Positions 25,811-34,059 of a stretch of DNA of 39,480 nt are shown here, in pieces (the stretch's first letter is position 1; every line of letters starts with the position of its first letter). The stretch spans positions 1 to 39,480 of the forward strand of contig NZ_FQZP01000020.1 in the NCBI RefSeq assembly GCF_900142095.1, read 5' to 3'. Both the position numbers and the translations under genes were made by a program. Below the pieces are notes generated by a model. That model was not told where the DNA came from. It made no database searches and worked only from the letters and a program-made list of their open reading frames with translations. The stretch comes from Thermoclostridium caenicola. GTDB taxonomy: Bacteria; Bacillota; Clostridia; DSM-8532.

Positions 25811-27918
25811 TGGACATGAATCAGTATCTTGACATATTCGTTGAAGAGTCGCGGGAGCATCTGCAAAGCCTGAACTCCTCCCTGTTGGAACTTGAAAAGG
25901 ATCCGGCGGACAAAGGGGTTCTCAATGAGATATTCCGCGTAGCCCACACCCTGAAGGGCATGTCGGGAACCATGGGATTTACCCGCATGCAAAGGCTCAC
26001 CCATCACATGGAAGATGTTCTGGATGCGTTGCGGAATGACCGGATATCCGCAAACTCCGATATGGTTGATATCCTCTTTAAATGCCTGGACGCTCTTGAG
26101 AACTATGTCAATACAATCGTCTCAACAGGCGACGAGGGCAATGAGGAGAATAAAGGGATTGTTGATGCCCTTGCGGACATTCTGAAGAAGGGCGGCCTCC
26201 CGACGAAATCGGCCAAGAGTTCAGGCAGGAAAGCCAAAAGCAAACCTTCCGACGAGAAGGAGAGCAAAGAGGTGGAAGTCGCACAGGCTGAAGCGGAGGC
26301 TGCGGCAGGCTCCGAGATAGGCCTGGTTGAGCTGAATCAATATGATATCAACGTCATCAGGAAGGCTCTGGAAGCCGGAATGAACGTGTTCCAGATCCAC
26401 GTGGAGTTCGACAAGGGATGCTTGCTGAAGTCGGCAAGGGCTTTCATTGTATTCCAGATTCTTGAGAAGAATTCCGAAATTATCAAATCGGTTCCCAAGG
26501 TAGAGGACATAGAAGACGAAAAGTTTGATTTTGAGTTTACGGTAGTGGTTGTCACATCCAATGACCAGGAGCTCTTCGAGCGCGAGATCAATTCCGTGGC
26601 AGAGATAGCCGGTGTCCATATTCTGCCCGTTACCGCCGAGATGATTGGGGTGAGTGCGGAGGAAATCCAGGAAACCGCAGAGAAGACCGGCGGCGCGTCC
26701 AGGCCTGAAGCGGAAGGCGTTGCTGCCCAGACCGCGCAAGAAACCATCAAAAAGGCGCAAAAAGCCGGAAAGACCGTCAGGGTGGATATCGACAGGCTGG
26801 ATGTGCTGATGAACCTGGTCAGCGAGCTGATCATCATCAAGAATGGTCTGGATAATCAGATCAATGCCAAGGACAGCAACGCCTGGAGCGAGTCCATCGA
26901 GTATCTGGAGAGAGTGACCACCAACCTTCATGATGCGGTGATGAAGGTCAGAATGGTACCCGTTGAAGCAGTTTTCAACCGATTCCCCAGGATGATTCGG
27001 GATATCGCCAGGGAGCTGGACAAGGATATCGAACTGAAGATGTCCGGTGAGGAAACCGAGCTTGACAGGACCGTCATTGATGAAATCGGCGATCCGCTCA
27101 TACATATCCTCAGGAATTCTGCCGATCACGGCATAGAAACGCGTGAAGAAAGAAAAAGGCTCAACAAACCTCCGGTCGGGAGCATTTATCTCCGGGCCTA
27201 TCAGGATGGCAACAACGTTGTCATCGAAGTGGAGGATGACGGCAGGGGTATTGATGTTGGCAAGGTCAGGAAGAAGATCCTCGAGAAAGGCCTGGAAACC
27301 CCTGATATTGTCGAGACCCTCTCCGAAAAAGAGGTTATCGATTACCTGTTCAAACCTAACTTCAGCACAGCGGACAAGATCACCGATCTTTCCGGCAGGG
27401 GTGTCGGACTGGATGTGGTAAAAACCAAGATTGAAGCCCTGGGCGGAACGGTTGAGGTCGAAACGCGCATGGGCTACGGCAGCAAATTCATCATCAGGCT
27501 GCCTCTGACGCTGGCCATCATCCAGGCCCTCCTGGTGAAGATAGGTTCAGAAAAATATGCTCTGCCCCTCAGCTCCATCAGGGAGATTGACAATATCAAA
27601 TTCAGCGACGTAAAGATGGTGCGCAACCGCGAAGTGATCATGCTGAGGGACATGGTTATCCCGCTGGTCAGGCTGAATGAGGTGCTTGAGGTCAAGGACG
27701 CCATTCCTGACGAGAAGAAGAAGTATCTGACGGTTGTTATCGTCAAGAAGGGGGACAAGCTTTCAGCCTTCAGTGTGGACAGCCTTATTGGTCAGCAGGA
27801 AATCGTCATCAAGTCGCTTGGGAAGATCATGCAGGGCATTAAGTGCATCGCCGGGGCAACCATTCTTGGAGACGGCAATGTGGCCCTCATTGTGGACAGC
27901 AATTCCATTGCCGTATGA
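25810..27918 (+). CDS. cheA: Chemotaxis histidine kinase CheA
   Basis: CheA is the kinase of the chemoreceptor array and phosphorylates CheY and CheB. The HPt domain (residues 1 to 105) holds H46 in VAHTLKGMSGTMGF. A P2 response-regulator docking domain follows (about 160 to 270). The dimerisation domain is near 312 to 375. The ATPase domain has H432 and N436 of the N-box in HILRNSADHGIE, then DDGRGIDV and GRGVGLDVV. The CheW-like P5 domain ends the protein. 702 residues, a complete class II CheA. Confidence 0.97.
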   Translation: MDMNQYLDIFVEESREHLQSLNSSLLELEKDPADKGVLNEIFRVAHTLKGMSGTMGFTRMQRLTHHMEDVLDALRNDRISANSDMVDILFKCLDALENYVNTIVSTGDEGNEENKGIVDALADILKKGGLPTKSAKSSGRKAKSKPSDEKESKEVEVAQAEAEAAAGSEIGLVELNQYDINVIRKALEAGMNVFQIHVEFDKGCLLKSARAFIVFQILEKNSEIIKSVPKVEDIEDEKFDFEFTVVVVTSNDQELFEREINSVAEIAGVHILPVTAEMIGVSAEEIQETAEKTGGASRPEAEGVAAQTAQETIKKAQKAGKTVRVDIDRLDVLMNLVSELIIIKNGLDNQINAKDSNAWSESIEYLERVTTNLHDAVMKVRMVPVEAVFNRFPRMIRDIARELDKDIELKMSGEETELDRTVIDEIGDPLIHILRNSADHGIETREERKRLNKPPVGSIYLRAYQDGNNVVIEVEDDGRGIDVGKVRKKILEKGLETPDIVETLSEKEVIDYLFKPNFSTADKITDLSGRGVGLDVVKTKIEALGGTVEVETRMGYGSKFIIRLPLTLAIIQALLVKIGSEKYALPLSSIREIDNIKFSDVKMVRNREVIMLRDMVIPLVRLNEVLEVKDAIPDEKKKYLTVVIVKKGDKLSAFSVDSLIGQQEIVIKSLGKIMQGIKCIAGATILGDGNVALIVDSNSIAV

Positions 27919-27921
27919 GTG

Positions 27922-27943
27922 GTCTGGTTCGGTTGGAACAGAC
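27922..27943 (+). repeat. Intercistronic hairpin between cheA and cheW
   Basis: GTCTGGTTC (27922 to 27930) pairs with GAACAGAC (27936 to 27943), leaving one bulged G and a 5-base loop. It follows the cheA stop closely and has no T-run. Confidence 0.4.
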
Positions 27944-27986
27944 AGACCGCGTGCCATATTCCATGTGATTAAGGGGGCTTGATTCT

Positions 27987-28442
27987 GTGGCAAAGGCTTT
28001 AGGCAAAGAACGCAGGCAGTATGTGGTATTCCAGATAGACCAGCAGGAATTCGGTGTGGACATCCACAAGGTCTCGATTATTGAAAAATACATGAATATT
28101 ACAAGGGTTCCCACCACGCCGGCCTATATCAAGGGAGTGGTCAACCTCAGAGGCGAGATCATCCCGGTGATGGATCTGCGGATCAAGTTCGGGCTGCCAT
28201 CCAAGGAGCCGGATGATGATACCCGGATCATCATGCTGAAGTTCAACGATATCACGCTGGGCGTCATCGTCGATTCGGTGGCTGAGGTTGTGGACTTTAC
28301 CGAAGAGGAACTGGAAAGCGTTACCAGCATCACCAATGACCGCACCCTGGACTATGTGGTGGGGATTGGCAGGATCGGACAACGTCTGATTACCGTGCTC
28401 AATATTGAAAAGCTTATCACCGAATTAACCGAGAGGGAGTAA
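27987..28442 (+). CDS. cheW: Chemotaxis coupling protein CheW
   Basis: CheW links CheA to the chemoreceptors. The 151-residue single-domain protein has QYVVFQIDQQEFGVDIHKV near the start, then TTPAYIKGVVNLRGEIIPVM and DLRIKFGL, the core of the CheW fold. The GTG start at 27987 lies after AAGGGGG. It is separated from cheA by 68 bases that hold a hairpin, and cheC follows after 13 bases. Confidence 0.95.
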   Translation: MAKALGKERRQYVVFQIDQQEFGVDIHKVSIIEKYMNITRVPTTPAYIKGVVNLRGEIIPVMDLRIKFGLPSKEPDDDTRIIMLKFNDITLGVIVDSVAEVVDFTEEELESVTSITNDRTLDYVVGIGRIGQRLITVLNIEKLITELTERE

Positions 28443-28455
28443 GGAGTATTAGTGA

Positions 28456-29073
28456 ATGGCGGATGCTATTAGTGAACTCAATAGCTTTCACCTCGACGTA
28501 TTGAGGGAGATAGGAAACATTGGAGCCGGTAATGCGGCTACTGCTCTGGCCAAGCTGCTTGACAAGAAGATCGACATGAGGGTGCCGCAGATACGGATTA
28601 TGAAGTTCAGTGAAGTCAGCGATGTGCTGGGTGGCGCTGAGACCCCCGTCGAGGGAATACTCCTGCAGATCCACGGGGATATCAGCGGCAGCATGATGTT
28701 TATTCTGGACTATCCTTCCTCCCGGTTGCTTGTCAATATCCTGATGGGCAAGCCGGTGGAGTCCGACTTGGACTATGATGAACTGACCTGTTCGGCATTG
28801 AAAGAGATTGGGAATATTCTTGCAGGATCCTATTTGTCGGCCTTATCCAATATGACCAACCTGAAACTGATGCCCGATGTTCCGGCACTGGCCATCGATA
28901 TGGCAGGAGCGATACTGAGCGTCCCTGCCATTGAATTTGGGAAAAACTCGGACACCGTACTGTATATTGAGAATGTATTCACAGATGGCCGGGACAGTGT
29001 CATTGGAGACCTGTTCCTGATTCCGGACGATTTATCTTACGGAAAGCTATTAGAGGCGTTAGGAGTCGGTTGA
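28456..29073 (+). CDS. cheC: CheY-P phosphatase CheC
   Basis: CheC dephosphorylates CheY-P and binds CheD. Both active centres are intact: E18 and N21 in REIGNIGAGNAAT, and E117 and N120 in KEIGNILAGSYLSAL. There is no N-terminal CheY-binding peptide and no FliN domain, which separates it from FliY. The length of 205 residues is normal. AAGGAG upstream of ATG 28456 is the ribosome binding site. It overlaps cheD in a TGATG junction, and the pair act as a complex in known systems. Confidence 0.95.
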   Translation: MADAISELNSFHLDVLREIGNIGAGNAATALAKLLDKKIDMRVPQIRIMKFSEVSDVLGGAETPVEGILLQIHGDISGSMMFILDYPSSRLLVNILMGKPVESDLDYDELTCSALKEIGNILAGSYLSALSNMTNLKLMPDVPALAIDMAGAILSVPAIEFGKNSDTVLYIENVFTDGRDSVIGDLFLIPDDLSYGKLLEALGVG

Positions 29074-29558
29074 TGGCAGAATTAATCAAGGTGGGCATGG
29101 CCGAACTGAAAGTGGCGCGACATCCTGCAATATTGACAACGCTTGGATTGGGTTCCTGCATTGGTATTGCTTTATATGACAGCAGAACAAAAAATATCGG
29201 ACTGGTCCATATCATGCTGCCCAGTTCATCCATCGCTACGGCCGGAATGAACCGTGCCAAGTTTGCGGATACCGGGATCCAGGATTTGGTGCAGGAGATG
29301 GTCAGGATCGGATCCGATATCCGGAATATCGTGGCCAAGATAGCTGGTGGTGCCCAGATGTTTGCCTTTGCCACCCAGAATGAGACCATGAAGATTGGGC
29401 AAAGGAACGCGGAGGCATCCAGAGCCGTCCTCGCCAGTCTGAACATACCGCTGGTCGCCGAGGACACGGGGGGGAATTATGGAAGAACCATCGAGCTTTC
29501 ATCCGAGGATGGAACGCTGAAGGTGAAGACCATTGGTTTTGGAATCAAATATTTGTAG
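29073..29558 (+). CDS. cheD: Chemoreceptor glutamine deamidase CheD
   Basis: CheD deamidates receptor glutamines and boosts CheC activity. The catalytic residues align with the family: T23, C29 in TTLGLGSCIGIALYD, and H46 in GLVHIMLPSS. The C-terminal part has VAKIAGGAQMF and VAEDTGGNYGRTIEL. The ATG at 29073 shares bases with the cheC stop (TGATG). An in-frame TTG at 29070 is an unlikely alternative. 161 residues. Confidence 0.95.
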   Translation: MAELIKVGMAELKVARHPAILTTLGLGSCIGIALYDSRTKNIGLVHIMLPSSSIATAGMNRAKFADTGIQDLVQEMVRIGSDIRNIVAKIAGGAQMFAFATQNETMKIGQRNAEASRAVLASLNIPLVAEDTGGNYGRTIELSSEDGTLKVKTIGFGIKYL

Positions 29559-29570
29559 GTGAATCCGGGT

Positions 29571-29948
29571 ATGGAATATGTGCGGAAGATACCGTTGCTC
29601 CTGGGAACCGGCGCCGGCTTGCTCATCGGTCTGATCGGCCTGACAACAGGAGTTCCCAATAAGGATAATGTGCTGAATATGTGCGTGGGAATGGTCATCT
29701 TTTACCTGGTGGGCATCCTGGTACGGTCCACAGTAAAGGATACCATTGACAAAGTAAAAGCGGTCATGAGGAAAAAGGAAGAGGAAAAGAAGCTTGCAGA
29801 GGAATTGGAGAGAATGAAGGAACAGATTAAAAAGGAGGATTCTCCCGGTTCCCGGATAGACCTGGCTATCGGGGACGACAGTATACTGGAGGACGACGAC
29901 TTTGAGGCGCTGCCCATCGCAGAGTTCATCAAGCGGGAGTTGCAATAG
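29571..29948 (+). CDS. Small two-helix membrane protein between cheD and sigD
   Basis: I do not recognise a named family. The 125-residue product has two membrane segments at about residues 8 to 23 (LLLGTGAGLLIGLIGL) and 35 to 52 (VLNMCVGMVIFYLVGILV). A charged coiled coil follows (about 60 to 90, with RKKEEEKKLAEELERMKEQ) and then an acidic tail (DDSILEDDDFEALP). ATG 29571 is chosen because TAGGTGA lies 9 bases upstream. A GTG at 29559 is in frame but lies inside that site. Genes of this type are common at this place in clostridial fla/che clusters. Function unknown. Confidence 0.75.
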   Translation: MEYVRKIPLLLGTGAGLLIGLIGLTTGVPNKDNVLNMCVGMVIFYLVGILVRSTVKDTIDKVKAVMRKKEEEKKLAEELERMKEQIKKEDSPGSRIDLAIGDDSILEDDDFEALPIAEFIKRELQ

Positions 29949-29984
29949 GGATAGAATCACCCTGGAAAACAAAAGATAGGTTAA

Positions 29985-29999
29985 CGGACATAGTCCGTG
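29985..29999 (+). repeat. Small perfect hairpin upstream of sigD
   Basis: ACGGAC (29985 to 29990) and GTCCGT (29994 to 29999) form a perfect 6-base-pair stem with an ATA loop, about 10 bases before the sigD ribosome binding site GGAGGT. It may affect translation or RNA stability of sigD. Confidence 0.35.
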
Positions 30000-30018
30000 C
30001 CGAAGATGGAGGTAATCA

Positions 30019-30795
30019 ATGTCCACATCTGGTTCCCAAAGACAACAGGAACTCTGGAGAAAATATAAGGAAACGAGAGACCCGGCCCTGAAGGAACAGC
30101 TCATTCTCGAATATGCAGACTTGATCAAATATGTGGCCGGTCGCCTGAGCATCAACTTCGGATCCAATGTGGATTACGAAGATTTGGTGGGGTATGGCGT
30201 TTTTGGTCTAATCGATGCGATAGAAAAGTTCGATATAGATAAAAAAGTGAAGTTTGAGACCTATGCGTCGCTGCGCATACGAGGAGCCATAATTGACAGC
30301 ATCCGTGATCTGGACTGGGCTCCCAGGTCCCTGCGCAAAAAGGGCAAGGAACTGGAAAAAGCGTATTTTGAGGTTGAAAACCGCCTGGGACATTCGGCGA
30401 ACGATCAGGAAATCGCAAAATATATGGGCATTACAACCGAAGAACTCAACAAGCTGCTTCAGGAAGTCAACATGTCCCAGATGATCTCGCTTGAGGATTA
30501 CCTTGACCAGAACCATGAGGCCGGAATTGACGGGCTGACCATGGACTGGGAAGCTACTAGACCGGAACAGAGAATGGAGGTTGTGGAGCTCAGAGAAATA
30601 CTGGCAGAAGCAATTGAGAAACTGCCTGAAAAAGAGAGAATGGTAGTAACCTTATACTATTATGAGGAGCTAACATTGAAGGAAATTAGCTGCATCATGA
30701 AGGTTTCCGAATCCAGAATCTCACAGTTACACACCAAGGCGATTATGCGCATGCGGAGCAGGCTTGAGCGATTGAAAAGCGCAATTCTGGAGTAG
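30019..30795 (+). CDS. sigD: Flagellar RNA polymerase sigma factor SigD/FliA
   Basis: SigD directs transcription of late flagellar, chemotaxis and autolysin genes. The 258-residue protein belongs to the FliA/WhiG group. Region 2 includes YEDLVGYGVFGLIDAIEKFD and KVKFETYASLRIRGAIIDSI, region 3 DLDWAPRSLRKKGKELEKAY, and region 4 LTLKEISCIMKVSESRISQL. GGAGGT precedes ATG 30019. It lies near the end of the operon, where read-through strength could set motile cell frequency as known in Bacillus. flgM is not in this window. Confidence 0.96.
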   Translation: MSTSGSQRQQELWRKYKETRDPALKEQLILEYADLIKYVAGRLSINFGSNVDYEDLVGYGVFGLIDAIEKFDIDKKVKFETYASLRIRGAIIDSIRDLDWAPRSLRKKGKELEKAYFEVENRLGHSANDQEIAKYMGITTEELNKLLQEVNMSQMISLEDYLDQNHEAGIDGLTMDWEATRPEQRMEVVELREILAEAIEKLPEKERMVVTLYYYEELTLKEISCIMKVSESRISQLHTKAIMRMRSRLERLKSAILE

Positions 30796-30809
30796 AGGAG
30801 AATCATGAA

Positions 30810-32423
30810 ATGATGGATGGAGGTATTCACCAGAACAAGAGCTATGAGATAACCTATCGTGAAGATGGTGTCTATCTTACGGTCTATCCTCCTGTTGGCT
30901 TACTCAGTAAGATCGATGAGAACGATGTCCTGAACCATGTTGCAAGAAAAGGGATCAAGGGATATCGTGCGAATGTCATTACAGATGCAGTCAAGCGCCG
31001 CGACGGTACACCTGTGAAAATTGCCGAAGCCCAGGAAGAAGCCCGCATGGATGCATTTGTTGATGCCTATACTTCCGATGATAAAATGCAGGCCTTTATC
31101 CAGGTGTCCCCGCCGGAGGGAGGCGGCAATGCACCTACCTTCGAAATGATTGTCAGGGCACTGCAAGACAAGGGTATTGTCGCATGCATCAATGAGAAAA
31201 AAATCAGGGAGTTTGTCAGCAATCCCGTATATAATGTGCCGGTCCTTGTTGCGGAAGGGATTCCTCCCGAGAATGGGAAGAATGGTTCGCTCCGTTATCT
31301 GTTTGATATGGAGAAGGATCGGAAGCCCATCATCCTGGAGGACGGCACCGTCAACTATAAAGATCTGAATCTGATAGAGAACATCACCAAGGACCAGAAA
31401 CTGGTGGAAATCATACCGCCCACGCCCGGAAAAAGCGGCATGACCGTGACAGGAGCCGAAGTGAAGGCTTTGGACGGAAAGCCGGCCGTGGTTCCCAGGG
31501 GCCGGGGTGTCTATCTTAATCCCGAAGGTACTGCATTATTCGCAGAAATAGACGGCCAGCTCAAGATAGTGGACGGCAAGATTAACGTCTTTTCCGTCTA
31601 TGAGGTTCCCGCAGATGTGGACAACTCAACAGGAAATATCCGGTTTATCGGTAATGTTGTGGTGCGCGGCAATGTCCTTTCCGGATTCGAGATTGAAGCC
31701 GGCGGCGACATTGAGGTGAACGGCGTCGTGGAAGGCGCCAGGTTGCGTGCTGCCGGGAACATTATCCTCAAACGGGGCATGGTTGGCGGCGGAAAAGGAG
31801 AATTGCTGGCCGGAGGGGACATTATCGCCAAGTTTGTTGAAAACTGCAAGATAGAGGTAGGCGGAGACCTGAAGGCCGAGGCCGTCATGCACTGTGATGT
31901 CAAATGCGGCAACAGCATTATCCTCGGCGGCAGAAAGGGACTCCTGGTAGGCGGAACGGCCAGGGTGGGCAAGTATGTGGAAGTAAAGTTCCTGGGTAAC
32001 CAGATGTTTACCCAGACCGTTGTGGAGGTCGGGTTTGACCCGCACCTGAGGGAGCGGCTGAAGTTCCTGAAGGCCGAAATCGTCAAGATGGAGGAAGGGC
32101 TCTCAAAGGCTAATCAGGCCATTGCGGTATTAAACAAGATCAAGGCCGCCACGGGAGATCTAACCCCGGAAAAGCGCGAACTCCTGGCAAAGAGCACCAG
32201 GTCCAGGTTCTACCACGAGAACAAGCTGATGGAGTATAAAAAAGAAATGGCCGAAATCGAGGAGAGGCTTCAGCAGGGAGCCACCGGCAAGATTAAGGTC
32301 TATGGCAGCGTATATCCCGGCGTCAGGGTTGTCATTGGCAATGCGATGTTATATATTAAAGAAGAGGCAAAATACTGCACTTTATACAGTGATGGTGCGG
32401 ATATACGTTTTGGCGCGCTGTAA
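30810..32423 (+). CDS. FapA-domain (DUF342) protein
   Basis: The 537-residue protein has the FapA layout: an N-terminal domain (residues 1 to about 150), then SLRYLFDMEKDRKPIILEDG and PGKSGMTVTGAEV. A right-handed beta-helix region with repeated Gly-rich turns (GNVVVRGNVLSG, EIEAGGDIEVNGVVEGA, GGGKGELLAGGDIIAKF) follows. The end is a coiled coil and a small beta domain with KVYGSVYPGVRVVIGNAMLY. Family members are called flagellar assembly protein A, but the biochemical role is unknown. GAGGAG is the ribosome binding site, 14 bases after sigD. Confidence 0.88.
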   Translation: MMDGGIHQNKSYEITYREDGVYLTVYPPVGLLSKIDENDVLNHVARKGIKGYRANVITDAVKRRDGTPVKIAEAQEEARMDAFVDAYTSDDKMQAFIQVSPPEGGGNAPTFEMIVRALQDKGIVACINEKKIREFVSNPVYNVPVLVAEGIPPENGKNGSLRYLFDMEKDRKPIILEDGTVNYKDLNLIENITKDQKLVEIIPPTPGKSGMTVTGAEVKALDGKPAVVPRGRGVYLNPEGTALFAEIDGQLKIVDGKINVFSVYEVPADVDNSTGNIRFIGNVVVRGNVLSGFEIEAGGDIEVNGVVEGARLRAAGNIILKRGMVGGGKGELLAGGDIIAKFVENCKIEVGGDLKAEAVMHCDVKCGNSIILGGRKGLLVGGTARVGKYVEVKFLGNQMFTQTVVEVGFDPHLRERLKFLKAEIVKMEEGLSKANQAIAVLNKIKAATGDLTPEKRELLAKSTRSRFYHENKLMEYKKEMAEIEERLQQGATGKIKVYGSVYPGVRVVIGNAMLYIKEEAKYCTLYSDGADIRFGAL

Positions 32424-32441
32424 GGGCCAAGGAGGGATCGC

Positions 32442-32786
32442 ATGGCCATTGGACCGGTTGACTTTCAGCCCATTATGTCAAGGGTAAATGAGGTTGCCCG
32501 CATCCAGAACGGGCAGCAGCAAAAGATCATAGGCAATGAAGTGCAACAGGCTGAGGCAGCTGTCAGGCAGGCGGAACAAAACACCAAGTCGGTTCATGCG
32601 CAGGATCAGGCCAATAAGGTAGTCATCACAGACAAGGAAAAAGAACGAAACAGCGGCGGAAAAAAGCAGAACCAGAGCAAGGATAACGAAGAACGCGAGG
32701 AAAAGAAGGAGCGCCTGAAGGGCACTTACCGGATCAATAAGAAGCTTGCCGTGCCCGAGGAAAGACATATTGACATCCGCTTGTAA
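32442..32786 (+). CDS. Small hydrophilic protein of unknown function
   Basis: This 114-residue protein starts MAIGPVDFQPIMSRVNEVAR and then becomes very rich in Gln, Lys and Glu, with a probable coiled coil. Its C-terminal end (RLKGTYRINKKLAVPEERHI) looks more ordered. No membrane segment or cysteine is seen. GGAGGG precedes ATG 32442, and the gene starts 18 bases after the FapA gene. I recall similar short genes after FapA in Clostridia but cannot name the family. Confidence 0.72.
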   Translation: MAIGPVDFQPIMSRVNEVARIQNGQQQKIIGNEVQQAEAAVRQAEQNTKSVHAQDQANKVVITDKEKERNSGGKKQNQSKDNEEREEKKERLKGTYRINKKLAVPEERHIDIRL

Positions 32787-32866
32787 TTTGGACATGCTTA
32801 GCCGGTTTGGCAGGATGCGTCAGATAAAGCAAACGTTTAATCCACAGACGATAAGAGGGTGAAAGT

Positions 32867-33394
32867 ATGACAGTATTCTTTGGATGCATTACCTTGGCAG
32901 GGTGCGGCATTGTATTGTTCGCCATCATCCTTTTGCTGGCTGAGAAGAAGCGCATACACGATTATCGTCAGGATGCGGCAGAAATGGAGAACAGCCTGAT
33001 TGAAGTCATAAAGGATGCAGAGGTTCTCATCAAGGAGATGAACAAGTTTTCGGATTATGCAGTCTCCAGGCTGGAGGAAAGGAACAGCCTGCTGACAAAG
33101 CTTCTCGAGGAAGCGGATCGCCGGATAGAAACCTTGAGAAGCTTAAGCGGAGCAGAGTCTGAAACCCTCTCTGAAAAGTTTGAAGAGACATCCCCGCAAG
33201 AGTCAAAGGATGAAGCGTATACCGAATCCAGTCTCCGTTCCCGTTTGTTCAGCAAGAAAAAGGTTATACCGCTGGATGACAAGCGCCATGAGATTGTCAA
33301 GCTTTCAAGAAGCGGCATGGACAGCGGTGAAATTGCCAGACTTCTCAATATGGGCAAGGGCGAAATCGAATTGATTGCCAAAATAGGCAAGTAA
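32867..33394 (+). CDS. SwrB-like membrane-anchored coiled-coil protein (DUF6115-like)
   Basis: The 175-residue product has an N-terminal membrane segment at about residues 4 to 24 (FFGCITLAGCGIVLFAIILL). A cytoplasmic coiled coil with EMENSLIEVIKDAEVLIKEM follows, then a polar linker. A C-terminal helix-turn-helix-like segment has HEIVKLSRSGMDSGEIARLL and GEIELIAKIGK. This topology and the location downstream of sigD match SwrB of Bacillus, which activates export through FliP. The similarity is in layout, so orthology is inferred. AGAGGGTGA is the ribosome binding site. Confidence 0.65.
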   Translation: MTVFFGCITLAGCGIVLFAIILLLAEKKRIHDYRQDAAEMENSLIEVIKDAEVLIKEMNKFSDYAVSRLEERNSLLTKLLEEADRRIETLRSLSGAESETLSEKFEETSPQESKDEAYTESSLRSRLFSKKKVIPLDDKRHEIVKLSRSGMDSGEIARLLNMGKGEIELIAKIGK

Positions 33395-33428
33395 ACATTA
33401 AGGAGCTCCCGGAAAAGGAAGAAACATC

Positions 33429-33827
33429 GTGAAGCTGATTGATGGCAAGAGTGTTCTGTTGGGAATGGGCATCGGCATTATTATTGCGTCCATTCTTGGC
33501 TATATTTTTTTCCTCGGATACCAGCCCCAGCTTTCGGACGGAGAAATTATCAGCCGGGCAAGGCAGTTGGGGATGGTGGATCGATTTGATGCTGCCGGTG
33601 GCATCATAAGGAATCAGGACGGCAGCGTTACCTTAACCATCAGCGAGGGCGAAAGCGCGTCGCAAATTGCCGAACGCCTCTACAACGCAGGCATCATCGG
33701 CAGTTCCATTGAGTTTGAGATCATGGTCAGGAAAGGCAATCTCCAGGATGCCATCAGGCCCGGGCAATACCGAATCGATTACAAGGAAGATACCAGCGCC
33801 ATCATTCAAAAAATAACCGGTCAGTAG
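33429..33827 (+). CDS. Short MltG-like protein lacking the catalytic domain
   Basis: The 132-residue product has a membrane segment at about residues 8 to 30 (LLGMGIGIIIASILGYIFFL). Its single extracytoplasmic domain has VTLTISEGESASQIAERLYN and IEFEIMVRKGNLQDAIRPGQ, then YRI. That region resembles the LysM-like N-terminal subdomain of the MltG/YceG endolytic transglycosylase. The catalytic part with its Glu is absent, so an enzyme role is unlikely. A scaffold or peptidoglycan-binding role is inferred. It is the last gene of the cluster. GTG start with AAAAGGAAG upstream. Confidence 0.68.
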   Translation: MKLIDGKSVLLGMGIGIIIASILGYIFFLGYQPQLSDGEIISRARQLGMVDRFDAAGGIIRNQDGSVTLTISEGESASQIAERLYNAGIIGSSIEFEIMVRKGNLQDAIRPGQYRIDYKEDTSAIIQKITGQ

Positions 33828-33884
33828 GAGTTCGGATTCGGTCGTTTGCTTTGCTCATTCCAGGGTGATGGAGACAACAGATTC

Positions 33885-33913
33885 TTGATTTAAAGCTCTG
33901 TTTGTGCTAATAT
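33885..33913 (+). promoter_or_regulatory. SigA-type promoter of tRNA-Leu
   Basis: TTGATT (33885 to 33890) and TAATAT (33908 to 33913) are 17 bases apart, and a TGC directly before the -10 box makes it an extended -10 promoter. The tRNA begins 18 bases downstream of the -10 box. Confidence 0.7.
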
Positions 33914-33931
33914 GATAAAGCGATATGCCGT

Positions 33932-34019
<88 letters not shown>

Positions 34020-34025
34020 AAATAC

Positions 34026-34058
34026 AGGCAGATGATCCTATTTGGTCATCTGCCTTTT
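34026..34058 (+). terminator. Rho-independent terminator after tRNA-Leu
   Basis: AGGCAGATGA (34026 to 34035) pairs with TCATCTGCCT (34046 to 34055), with further T-G and C-G pairing inside, and is followed by TTTT. It lies 7 bases after the encoded CCA. Confidence 0.8.
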
Positions 34059-34059
34059 G

